Assembly (NCBI GenBank): GCA_900316985.1
Contig: ONFE01000033.1
Span: 1 to 37,403, forward strand
Origin: an uncultured Prevotellaceae bacterium
GTDB taxonomy: Bacteria > Bacteroidota > Bacteroidia > Bacteroidales > Bacteroidaceae
Length of the DNA stretch: 37,403 bases
Direction: 5' to 3'
Positions 21,635-28,286 of this stretch are shown one piece after another; the first letter of the stretch is position 1, and each line of letters opens with the position of its first letter. The position numbers and the translations under genes were made by a program. Below the pieces are notes generated by a model. It ran no database searches. It worked only from the letters and a program-made list of their open reading frames with translations, and had not been told where the DNA came from.

Positions 21635-23074
21635 TTATTTTATATCATCCACCCACTTGAACAGCCGCTTCCAGCGAACGCCACCGAAGCCACCGCGATC
21701 GGGATCGCTGCTCCACCAGATGAAGATGGGCTTGCCCACCACATGGTCTTCGGGCACGAAGCCCCAGTAGCGGGAGTCGGCCGAGTTATGACGGTTATCA
21801 CCCATCATCCAGTAATAGTCCATCTTGAACGTATAACTGTCGGTTTCCTTGCCATTGATGAAGATCTTTCCGTCCTTCACCTGCAGGTCGTTATCCTCAT
21901 AGACACGGATGGGACGGTCATAGATGGCAATATTCTGCATAGAGAGTTTCACCGAGGCGCCCTTCTTCGGAATCCAGATAGGACCGTAGTTATCGCGCGT
22001 CCAACCCGTATTGGCATTCAGCGGATACACCTCTCCCGTAAACGAGTTGGTGTTCAGGCGGATACTTTCCACCAAGTCCTTGCGAGCCGAAAGGGCTTTC
22101 ACGGCAGCCTTCGTCAGCGGCATATAGCCGTTTTGGTTCAGGCTGGTCAGGTCTTCCATCGAAATGCCCAGTTCCTTGAGCAGTTCGTCGGGCAACTGTC
22201 CCTTCAGTTTCACGAAGTAGGTATATTGCACATTATCGGGTTCCTTGTTGGCCTTACCGTCCAGATAGATAATACGGTCCTTGATCTGGAGTGTCTGTCC
22301 CGGCAGTCCCACGCAACGCTTCACGTAGTTTTCCCTGCGGTCGGCAGGACGGGTATCCACGGCACCGTATTCCGGCTGGTTGTCACGGATATACTGACGG
22401 CCCACGTTATACAGCTGCTGATAGTAGTTCCACTGCTGCTGGGGATTGAGCGAATCCACCTGCGGTTTGTTCTCCACCAGTTGTTCTCCGAAGGAATAGC
22501 ACATCAGATAGTAGTCGGCTGCCTGATAACGCGAATTGGTGCAGATGGTATCACCGGCAGGATAGTTGAACACAACGATGTCATTGAGTTCCACCTTTCC
22601 CAGACCCTTCACGCGGCGATAGTCCCACTGGGGCCATTCGATATACGACTTACAGTCGAACAGCGGCAGGGTGTGCTGTGTGAGCGGCATCGTCAGCGGT
22701 GTCTGCGGAATGCGCGGGCCGTAACTCACCTTTGATACGAAAAGGTAGTCGCCCGTAAGCAACGACTTCTCCAGCGATGAAGAGGGAATTACATAGTTCT
22801 GGAAGAAGAACAGATTGATGAAATAGACGGCCACCAGCGCAAACACCAGTGCATCCACCCACGACATAACGAACTTCACCGGGCCTTCAGCGTCTTTCCA
22901 CCACTGCCACCTGATTTTCTTCGTGATATATACATCAAAGATGAAAGGCACCACAAGCAGTCCCCACCATGACTTCACCCAATACAGAAACGCCAGCCAG
23001 AGCACCAGGACCACGATAAACTTGGTCCATTGCACCACCGGGTTCAGTTTTTTCTTTTCCTTCATTTTATTCAT
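21635..23074 (-). CDS. lepB: Signal peptidase I
   Basis: 479 residues from the ATG at 23074; the frame extends three codons further to a TTG, which is less likely. A lysine-rich start precedes three hydrophobic segments. The catalytic Ser is S100 in VIPSSSLEKSLLTGDYL and the general-base Lys is K252 in NYVKRCVGLPGQTL. The C-terminal box MGDNRHNSADSRYWGFVPED is intact. A roughly 150-residue insertion between the two catalytic boxes is typical of Bacteroidetes LepB, which is longer than the 320-residue E. coli enzyme. It cleaves signal peptides on the outer face of the inner membrane. It lies between dapB and a degenerate paralogue. Confidence 0.93.
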   Translation of the reverse strand: MNKMKEKKKLNPVVQWTKFIVVLVLWLAFLYWVKSWWGLLVVPFIFDVYITKKIRWQWWKDAEGPVKFVMSWVDALVFALVAVYFINLFFFQNYVIPSSSLEKSLLTGDYLFVSKVSYGPRIPQTPLTMPLTQHTLPLFDCKSYIEWPQWDYRRVKGLGKVELNDIVVFNYPAGDTICTNSRYQAADYYLMCYSFGEQLVENKPQVDSLNPQQQWNYYQQLYNVGRQYIRDNQPEYGAVDTRPADRRENYVKRCVGLPGQTLQIKDRIIYLDGKANKEPDNVQYTYFVKLKGQLPDELLKELGISMEDLTSLNQNGYMPLTKAAVKALSARKDLVESIRLNTNSFTGEVYPLNANTGWTRDNYGPIWIPKKGASVKLSMQNIAIYDRPIRVYEDNDLQVKDGKIFINGKETDSYTFKMDYYWMMGDNRHNSADSRYWGFVPEDHVVGKPIFIWWSSDPDRGGFGGVRWKRLFKWVDDIK

Positions 23075-23148
23075 TAATTTCAATCACACAGATTTGACGC
23101 GACCGTTTTGCCACAAGTTGCATCCACTTCTTTCTTTTAACCTATGTT

Positions 23149-23874
23149 TTAGAATTTAAACATGTCTGAGATGGTGAGAAGTCCCTGATGCTCCTTCGTA
23201 TATTCAGCGGCCAGCACGGCACCCAGGGCAAAGCCCTTGCGCGAATGGGCATCGTGAGTAATGGTGATGCAGTCGGCCTCAGAATCATAGCGCACGGTAT
23301 GAATACCGGGCACCTCTCCACGGCGCAGCGAATCGATGCGGAGCGTTGCAGGATCGTAAGGCTTATTCTCCTCACCCTTTATCCAACTGGTCTTGCGATC
23401 CAGATTCTCCAGGATACCCTCGGCCAGCGTGATGGCCGTGCCGCTGGGCGCATCGATCTTATGGATATGGTGAGTCTCCTCCATGTGCGCATCATACTGG
23501 GGAAAACCGTTCATAATCTTTGCCAGATAACGGTTTACAGCCGAGAACACAGCCACGCCTACGGAGAAGTTGGATGCCCAGAACAGCGTGTTGCCCTCAG
23601 CAATCAGGCGCTCCACGTCTGCCTGATGTTCATCCTTCCAGCCCGTACTGCCAGAAACCACCTTCACGCCTTTGGCAAAACATTTCAGGAAGTTACCGTA
23701 GGCCACCTGCGGCGCCGTAAATTCAATGGCTACATCGGCCGAAGCGAAGGCCTCGCTCTCGAAGTCTTCCTGGTTGTCGATATCGATAATACTCACAATT
23801 TCGTGGCCACGCTCACGGGCAATCTGCTCTATCATCTTACCCATCTTACCGTAGCCAATCAGCGCTATTTTCAT
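23149..23874 (-). CDS. dapB: 4-hydroxy-tetrahydrodipicolinate reductase
   Basis: 241 residues, near the usual length. The N-terminal NAD(P) Rossmann motif is GYGKMGKMIE. VVSGSTGW and the catalytic EETHHIHKIDAPSGTA block (His-His-x-His and Lys) mark the substrate domain. It catalyses the NAD(P)H-dependent step to tetrahydrodipicolinate in lysine and diaminopimelate synthesis. It is first in the dapB-lepB-lepB-like-wbqC run, with its own promoter. The 72 bp before lepB hold nothing notable. Confidence 0.95.
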   Translation of the reverse strand: MKIALIGYGKMGKMIEQIARERGHEIVSIIDIDNQEDFESEAFASADVAIEFTAPQVAYGNFLKCFAKGVKVVSGSTGWKDEHQADVERLIAEGNTLFWASNFSVGVAVFSAVNRYLAKIMNGFPQYDAHMEETHHIHKIDAPSGTAITLAEGILENLDRKTSWIKGEENKPYDPATLRIDSLRRGEVPGIHTVRYDSEADCITITHDAHSRKGFALGAVLAAEYTKEHQGLLTISDMFKF

Positions 23875-23896
23875 AATTAATTCGAATTAAACGCTG

Positions 23897-23931
23897 CAAA
23901 GTTACTAAAAATTCAATTAAGTGAGAGCAAA
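23897..23931 (-). promoter_or_regulatory. Promoter for dapB: TTTG-N23-TAACTTTG
   Basis: On the minus strand TAACTTTGC (23897-23904) matches TAnnTTTG. A TTTG lies at 23928-23931, with spacing slightly longer than ideal. The -7 box ends 23 bp before the dapB start codon. Confidence 0.65.
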
Positions 23932-23990
23932 ATGAATATTTATTTTGAATAACGCGAGAATTTTAAGAGAAAAAATGAATGTTTTTTGTG

Positions 23991-24136
23991 AATTCTGTGT
24001 TCTAGTAAAATAGTTATCGTTATCGTTACAGTTGGTATGGAATTTTTAGCGTTTAAGGGTGCAAGGGTGTCAAAAACCCGATAAACAAAGGGCTTGCACC
24101 CTGTTTCAGAGGGTGTCAAGGGTGTCATAAGGGTGT
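23991..24136 (+). repeat. AAGGGTGTC element, copy 1
   Basis: Starts AATTCTGTGTTCTA, passes through a GTTATC hexamer run and GTTGGTATGGAATTTT, and ends in folded repeats: AAGGGTGCAAGGGTGTC, ACCCGATAAACAAAGGG, CTTGCACCCTGTTTCAGAGG and GTGTCAAGGGTGTCATAAGG. GGGTGCAAG pairs with CTTGCACCC. The same sequence lies in opposite orientation at 27428-27578. No open frame; it fills the gap between the dapB promoter and the terminator of the small-peptide gene. Confidence 0.92.
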
Positions 24137-24151
24137 AAGGGAAAAACTCAA

Positions 24152-24184
24152 AAAAAGCACCGCGCTTCTCAGCGTGGTGCTTCC
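24152..24184 (-). terminator. Intrinsic terminator of the BspA-like/small-peptide transcript
   Basis: On the minus strand AAGCACCACGC-TGAGAA-GCGCGGTGCTT forms an 11-bp stem (one G-U pair) followed by a run of seven Ts. It lies about 110 bp downstream of the small peptide's stop codon. Confidence 0.9.
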
Positions 24185-24293
24185 TCATTTAGATGTAACT
24201 TCCTAAATAACTAACTCAATAAATGATAAAAAACTATTCTCTGTTTTTTGCGATATAACTAATAACTAACTATCTAAAACATTCAAATCATTC

Positions 24294-24539
24294 TTATTCT
24301 TCATCATCTCCCCAGAGAGAACGAGGGGATATCGATTCCTCAAAGAAATCGCCGCCTTTGGCGGTAATGGCAGGTTCCCAGTCGTCACCTCCACCTTCAC
24401 CTATAGGCTTGTCACTTATGTTTTCATAATTATTACTTGTAATCTGACCACCTACACTGGGGGCTGTTCCTGCGCAAAGTGCGCTTTCGTCTTCTATATT
24501 GAGAACTACTGTTTGTGGTTCAATATATGCTTTTTTCAT
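24294..24539 (-). CDS. Small acidic peptide, unknown function
   Basis: 81 residues, starting MKKAYIEPQTVVLNIEDESA and ending SLWGDDEE, with about 17 acidic and 5 basic residues. There is no signal peptide or membrane segment. Short proteins with a 'MKKxYIxPxT' start and an acidic, W-containing end are common behind secreted-protein genes in Prevotella by my recognition, but I know no assigned function. It starts 22 bp after the stop of the BspA-like gene and shares its terminator, so the two are probably cotranscribed. An ALCAG..GG stretch near residues 20-31 recalls a processing site; this is speculative. Confidence 0.75.
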   Translation of the reverse strand: MKKAYIEPQTVVLNIEDESALCAGTAPSVGGQITSNNYENISDKPIGEGGGDDWEPAITAKGGDFFEESISPRSLWGDDEE

Positions 24540-24561
24540 AACTCTGTTGCTCTCCTTTTCT

Positions 24562-26877
24562 TTAATTGAATACTACTTTTTTACCACCTACTACATAAAT
24601 ACCCTTCAGACCGTTGGTATCTTTCGAGTTCTCGCGAACCACCTGACCATTGAGGTTGTATATCTTATTATCGGTCTTGATAACAGGAATCTGGATGGTT
24701 GGGTTACCAATCTTTGTTACGACGATATCAGTCTTATTGAAATCGACATCAAGCACGTTGAACTCTTTTGCGCCGCTGGTAGCAGTTGGATCTGAAGAAA
24801 CCACCAATGCACAGTAAGGTGACCATGTGGCCTTACCTTTTGACTTAAAGAACTGTGGTGTGTTGATGCCATGGTCTGGGTCATATCCTAGATAGTAAGC
24901 TCCAACAGGGAGTGTAGGCGATGTGCCTAAATATACTTGATGACCGCCGATATCGCCAGGACCATAAATTTGTGCACCGGCAAAACTACCTACGAAATTG
25001 AAGTTGGCAGGCTGGATGTTGTCAGGGTTACTTCCTGGAATAGACAATGATTTTGTTACAGACTTCTGTTCAAGATTGTTGTTTGTAGCAGTGACAATGC
25101 TGTCCATAACATGAGCCAATGTTTCACCGCCAGCCAATAAGATGTCCCATTTTACTAAGAGGTCATTATCTGTATCGAAAGTAGCAATAACGTCTTTCGT
25201 AACATATTGCTCCTGTCCTTCAACAGTCTCTTTTATGAACTCCACTCCAGTTGCAGTTCGTCTAATTTCTTTTCTTTTAGAGAACTTTATCTTTGCAGGG
25301 TGAATCATGTAAGGAACGTTCTTTTGGAGAAGGTAGCCGTTTTTAACCTCAGCATCTTCGTCGAAATTCAGGATAATCATCTTCTCATTCTCGTCATATA
25401 CAGCACCAGAGAACTCCTTCAACTCTGCACCTACACCGTATGCATTCATAAACTGTGCCTCAGTCATGCTAATAGGCAGACAGATAGAATACCAGCGGCT
25501 TTCCTTGATGCGCTCGTCATAGAACACTTTCTGCTCCTTGAAGGTGTTGTTACCAATGAGGAATTGTCTCCAGCCTGCATATACGTCGGAATGCTCTTGT
25601 AATCCGTCAGGATTATTATTCCAAAAACTTGTATAACCATCATAGCCATCTTTTCCATTTTCCTTATTCGCTATGTCATCTGCATTCGGCCATGTTGTAC
25701 CCGTAGCAGGATCAACTCCTTGATAATGAAGGTAGAATGGAACGCGGTAGTTTTTGATTGCATCGTCTGTTCCAGGATAGTGAAGAATAGGTATAGAATA
25801 ACTTTGTCCTACAAATGGACAGTCACTGTAATCACTTGAATTATAAACATTAGTTGCTTGATAGTCGGCTGCACTATATGTAGGATTGTCTCCAGCAGTG
25901 TATCTGAAATTGAATGTCTGGTTCATTTCCATGATGCCTTGGGTTCTAACCTGGACATTGTCTGCATTCACATAAACATTATTCAGTCTGACACATCCTT
26001 GGAATGCTTGGGCATTTGGGCCAAGATATACTTTGTCGGGAATGGTTATCGTCCTTATACCAGATTCCTTGCAGCAGAGACTTCCGAAATGTTCCAGGCT
26101 CTCAGGCAATATAAGGTACTCAAGGCTATATGTTGCCGAAAAAGCTTTCTCTCCCAAAGAAGTGATGCTATTGTCCAAAACGACGTTTACCAATTCTGTG
26201 CAATGTTCAAAGATACTTGTTCCTGAACCTGTTGGTGATGACCATGCCTGATTCCAATCTGCTTGCATGTCATGAATATAATAGCCTTTACCCAAACTAA
26301 CAGTCTTAACTTTGGAATTCTTGAATGCATAAGCCATAATCTCATATGTACCCGTGCCCTCTCTGTCTGGGAAAATAACTGTCTCTAAGTACTGATTATT
26401 CACAAATGCACTTGCGGGAATTACCAAACCATTGGCCTTTGGGAAAACAAGAGTCCTGAGTTGACTCATTGCATTAAGATACTTGTCATTTCCACCAAAA
26501 GCGGCATTGTCGACAGCACTATTCTCAAGGTCTAAGTAAGAAAGGCTTGTGAAACTCTCTTTAAATGTTTTAAATTCGCCATTTCCTAATTTCTTGTCGC
26601 CAGCATCAGTAGTGACAATCAACTTTTTGACTTGGCCAGCCTTAACTTCATTACCGTTCTCGGTATAAAATACTTTGTCGGCAGTCCAGTCTGCTGCCGG
26701 TCCCAAATCTTTTCCTGGGTCGGTAACTGTCATAGTAAATGCCATATCCTCTCCGGGGATAGGCACGATGGTGAGTTCTGCCTTTGCTACCAAAGCAAAA
26801 GCGCACATAACTAACAAGACGGAAAGTCTTGCACATAGTTCTTTTACACTCATTGAGTAAAGATTAGATGTAATCAT
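24562..26877 (-). CDS. BspA-like leucine-rich-repeat surface protein
   Basis: 771 residues from the first ATG. The internal ATG at 26853 (MSVKELCARLSVLLVMCAFA) gives the better signal peptide, cut after VAKA. Residues of about 110-320 are LRR_5/BspA-type repeats (for example YLETVIFP, KVKTVSLGKG, LEYLILPESL, IRTITIP with 'AF..C/S' turns). A long Asn- and Tyr-rich beta region follows, ending in IYNLNGQVVREN..LKGIYVVGGKKVV, the Prevotella-type sorting-like tail. BspA-family proteins bind host or microbial partners at the surface; the ligand is unknown. A strong promoter precedes it, and a small acidic peptide is encoded 22 bp downstream. Confidence 0.85.
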   Translation of the reverse strand: MITSNLYSMSVKELCARLSVLLVMCAFALVAKAELTIVPIPGEDMAFTMTVTDPGKDLGPAADWTADKVFYTENGNEVKAGQVKKLIVTTDAGDKKLGNGEFKTFKESFTSLSYLDLENSAVDNAAFGGNDKYLNAMSQLRTLVFPKANGLVIPASAFVNNQYLETVIFPDREGTGTYEIMAYAFKNSKVKTVSLGKGYYIHDMQADWNQAWSSPTGSGTSIFEHCTELVNVVLDNSITSLGEKAFSATYSLEYLILPESLEHFGSLCCKESGIRTITIPDKVYLGPNAQAFQGCVRLNNVYVNADNVQVRTQGIMEMNQTFNFRYTAGDNPTYSAADYQATNVYNSSDYSDCPFVGQSYSIPILHYPGTDDAIKNYRVPFYLHYQGVDPATGTTWPNADDIANKENGKDGYDGYTSFWNNNPDGLQEHSDVYAGWRQFLIGNNTFKEQKVFYDERIKESRWYSICLPISMTEAQFMNAYGVGAELKEFSGAVYDENEKMIILNFDEDAEVKNGYLLQKNVPYMIHPAKIKFSKRKEIRRTATGVEFIKETVEGQEQYVTKDVIATFDTDNDLLVKWDILLAGGETLAHVMDSIVTATNNNLEQKSVTKSLSIPGSNPDNIQPANFNFVGSFAGAQIYGPGDIGGHQVYLGTSPTLPVGAYYLGYDPDHGINTPQFFKSKGKATWSPYCALVVSSDPTATSGAKEFNVLDVDFNKTDIVVTKIGNPTIQIPVIKTDNKIYNLNGQVVRENSKDTNGLKGIYVVGGKKVVFN

Positions 26878-26948
26878 GATAATTACCTTAAAAAAATAAT
26901 ACGAAGCTTGAGTTAATACGGTTCTGCCGCTTTGTCAGAAAAACGCTG

Positions 26949-26981
26949 CAAAGGTATAGCGTTTAAATATGAAGTTGCAAA
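26949..26981 (-). promoter_or_regulatory. Promoter of the BspA-like gene: TTTG-N21-TACCTTTG
   Basis: On the minus strand TTTG (26978-26981) and TACCTTTG (26949-26956) fit the Bacteroidetes consensus in sequence and spacing. The predicted leader is about 65-90 nt depending on the start codon. Confidence 0.85.
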
Positions 26982-27051
26982 CAAAATTGTCGCAAAATCT
27001 TTTATTTTACACAAAAGCGACCCCACTTTGTTACAATTCGATACCCTCGTA

Positions 27052-27110
27052 GCGCCGTTGGCGCGATTCAGGTTTCAAGATTAAAGATTAAAGATTAAAG
27101 TTCAAGTTTC
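27052..27110. repeat. GCGCC-GTT-GGCGC stem-loop and GATTAAA triplet repeat
   Basis: A perfect 5-bp stem (27052-27064) is followed by GATTAAA repeated three times and by TTCAAGTTTCAGG. TTTCAGG-type sequence also ends the far side of the inverted repeat (27685-27699, as CCTGAAAC). No coding potential. Confidence 0.6.
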
Positions 27111-27273
27111 AGGCTTCTGTGTATTTCGTGTTAATATAAAATAGGTATCGCTATTGTTTTTTCATGTCTTCTGTGAACGTACCTTAGTGAACATAAATAA
27201 TGTGTCACTGACCGAAGGGAAGTAATTCTGTGTTCTAATAAAATGGTTATCGTTAACGATAGCGTTAGCGTTG
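27106..27273 (+). repeat. Long inverted repeat, left arm (about 168 bp)
   Basis: The arm runs from GTTTCAGGCTTCTGTG to GCGTTAGCGTTG. Its centre (27147-27240, including CTTCTGTGAACGTACCTTAG and CACTGACCGAAGGGAAGTAA) is almost base-identical to the reverse complement of 27529-27692. The last 50 bp are also the start of an AAGGGTGTC element. Confidence 0.93.
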
Positions 27274-27384
27274 ATAAATTCTCTAGAGAATTATCGTCCA
27301 AACATCATCGGAAGGGATGCAAACTATCATCGGAAGGAAGAAATTCTCTAGAAAATTTCTTAACGCTAACCTGAAACTTGAATC
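27274..27384. repeat. Loop of the long inverted repeat: AATTCTCTAGAGAATT palindrome and ATCATCGGAAGG pair
   Basis: AATTCTCTAGAGAATT (27278-27293) is a perfect palindrome, and AAATTCTCTAGAAAATTTC follows at about 27341-27359. Between them ATCATCGGAAGG occurs twice. No open frame or promoter is visible. Confidence 0.7.
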
Positions 27385-27421
27385 CTCCCCCTCCCTAAAC
27401 AGGGAGGGTTGGAGTGGGTCT
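27385..27421 (+). repeat. Palindromic element, copy K (intergenic)
   Basis: CCCCCTCCC-TAAACA-GGGAGGGTTGGAGTGGGT: stem CCCTCCC with GGGAGGG and the typical GGAGTGGGT tail. It lies in the loop of the long inverted repeat. Confidence 0.85.
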
Positions 27422-27427
27422 ACTATG

Positions 27428-27578
27428 ACACCCTTATGTCACCCTTGACACCCTCTGAAACAGGGTGCAAGCCCTGTGTTTATCGGGGTTTTGACACCCT
27501 TGCACCCTTAAACATAAAATTTCTATACCAACGATAACGCTAACGTTAACGCTAACCTTTTTAATAGAACACAGAATT
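27428..27578 (-). repeat. AAGGGTGTC element, copy 2 (inverted)
   Basis: Reverse-complement copy of 23991-24136 with a few substitutions (e.g. CCCCGATAAACACAGGG for ACCCGATAAACAAAGGG) and a longer hexamer run. Its AATTCTGTG end lies within the right arm of the long inverted repeat. Confidence 0.92.
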
Positions 27579-27692
27579 ACTTCCCTTCGGTCAGTGACAC
27601 ATTATTTATGTTCACTAAGGTACGTTCACAGAAGACTTGAAAACAACAGCGATACCTATTATATTAACACGAAATTCACAGAAACCTGAAAC
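27529..27692 (-). repeat. Long inverted repeat, right arm (about 164 bp)
   Basis: Partner of 27106-27273. It runs from CAACGATAACGC to CCTGAAAC. Together the arms could form a stem of about 165 bp around a 255-bp centre. Confidence 0.93.
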
Positions 27693-27708
27693 CTGAAACT
27701 AGAAACAG

Positions 27709-27776
27709 AACTCCCTCCCTAAACAGAGGGCTGGGATGGGTCGCTTTCATTCAGGGAGGGTTGGGGTGGGTCCTTT
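27709..27776. repeat. Two palindromic elements at the 3' end of the regulator gene (copies L1, L2)
   Basis: L1 is AACTCCCTCCC-TAAACA-GAGGGCTGGGATGGGTC. L2 is CATTCAGGGAGGGTTGGGGTGGGTCC. L2 supplies the last codons of the regulator fragment (GPTPTLPE) and its stop, in the register used by other genic copies. Confidence 0.85.
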
Positions 27777-28286
27777 TATGTATTCACTGGGCGTAAGGCC
27801 GTACTCATTTTTAAAGTGCTGGGCGAAGCGCTTGGGGGAATTATAACCTACCTGATAGGCTATCTCGGCAACGGTGAGACCGCTCTCTTTCAGGAGTTGG
27901 CAGGCACGCTTCATGCGGATAAGGCGTATAAAATAAAGAGGTGTAACGCCTGCCAAGGCATTAATCTTCTTGAAAAGTTTGTTGCGCTGGATATGCAATT
28001 CGTCACTCAACACATCAACGGTGAAGTCAGGATTGCCGATATTCTCCTCAATAATACGCTTGGCATCCTTCAAAAGTTGCTCATCAAGCGATGAAATGGT
28101 GAGTTTTGAAGGCTCCATGTCAAAATTCTCCCGCAATAGGACGTGGCTTTCCTCCTGACGCTTCAGCACATGAATGATGCGCTGGCGGAGCACATCCATG
28201 TGGAAGGGTTTGGTGATATAATCGTCGGCACCCATGCGCAATCCCTCGAGTTCATCTTCTGCAAATGCCTTGGCTGTGAGCAGGAT
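27747..28286 (-). CDS. Hybrid two-component regulator, C-terminal fragment (REC end and AraC-type HTH)
   Basis: This frame carries the second half of the receiver domain (ILLTAKAFAEDELEGLRMGA, then DDYITKPF) and a complete AraC-type helix-turn-helix (LHIQRNKLFKKINALAGVTP .. VAEIAYQVGYNSPKRFAQHF). It is out of frame with the sensor kinase that precedes it and has no good start of its own; the first usable codon is a TTG near 28241. The natural end was probably after PSEYIK: the final GPTPTLPE is a palindromic repeat read in frame. Without restoring the frame it cannot be phosphorylated by the sensor, so the whole regulator is probably inactive, unless the frameshift is an assembly error. Confidence 0.85.
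   Translation of the reverse strand: MLLTAKAFAEDELEGLRMGADDYITKPFHMDVLRQRIIHVLKRQEESHVLLRENFDMEPSKLTISSLDEQLLKDAKRIIEENIGNPDFTVDVLSDELHIQRNKLFKKINALAGVTPLYFIRLIRMKRACQLLKESGLTVAEIAYQVGYNSPKRFAQHFKNEYGLTPSEYIKGPTPTLPE

Noticed and set aside
21476-22735. Long plus-strand open frame (419 codons) antisense to lepB
   Set aside because: It mirrors the lepB and lepB-like coding frames on the other strand, crosses the repeat-filled gap, has no recognisable domain and is Val/His/Ile-rich as expected for a shadow frame.
27106-27692. Insertion sequence with terminal inverted repeats
   Set aside because: The 255-bp centre has no transposase or other open frame, so at most it is a non-autonomous element.
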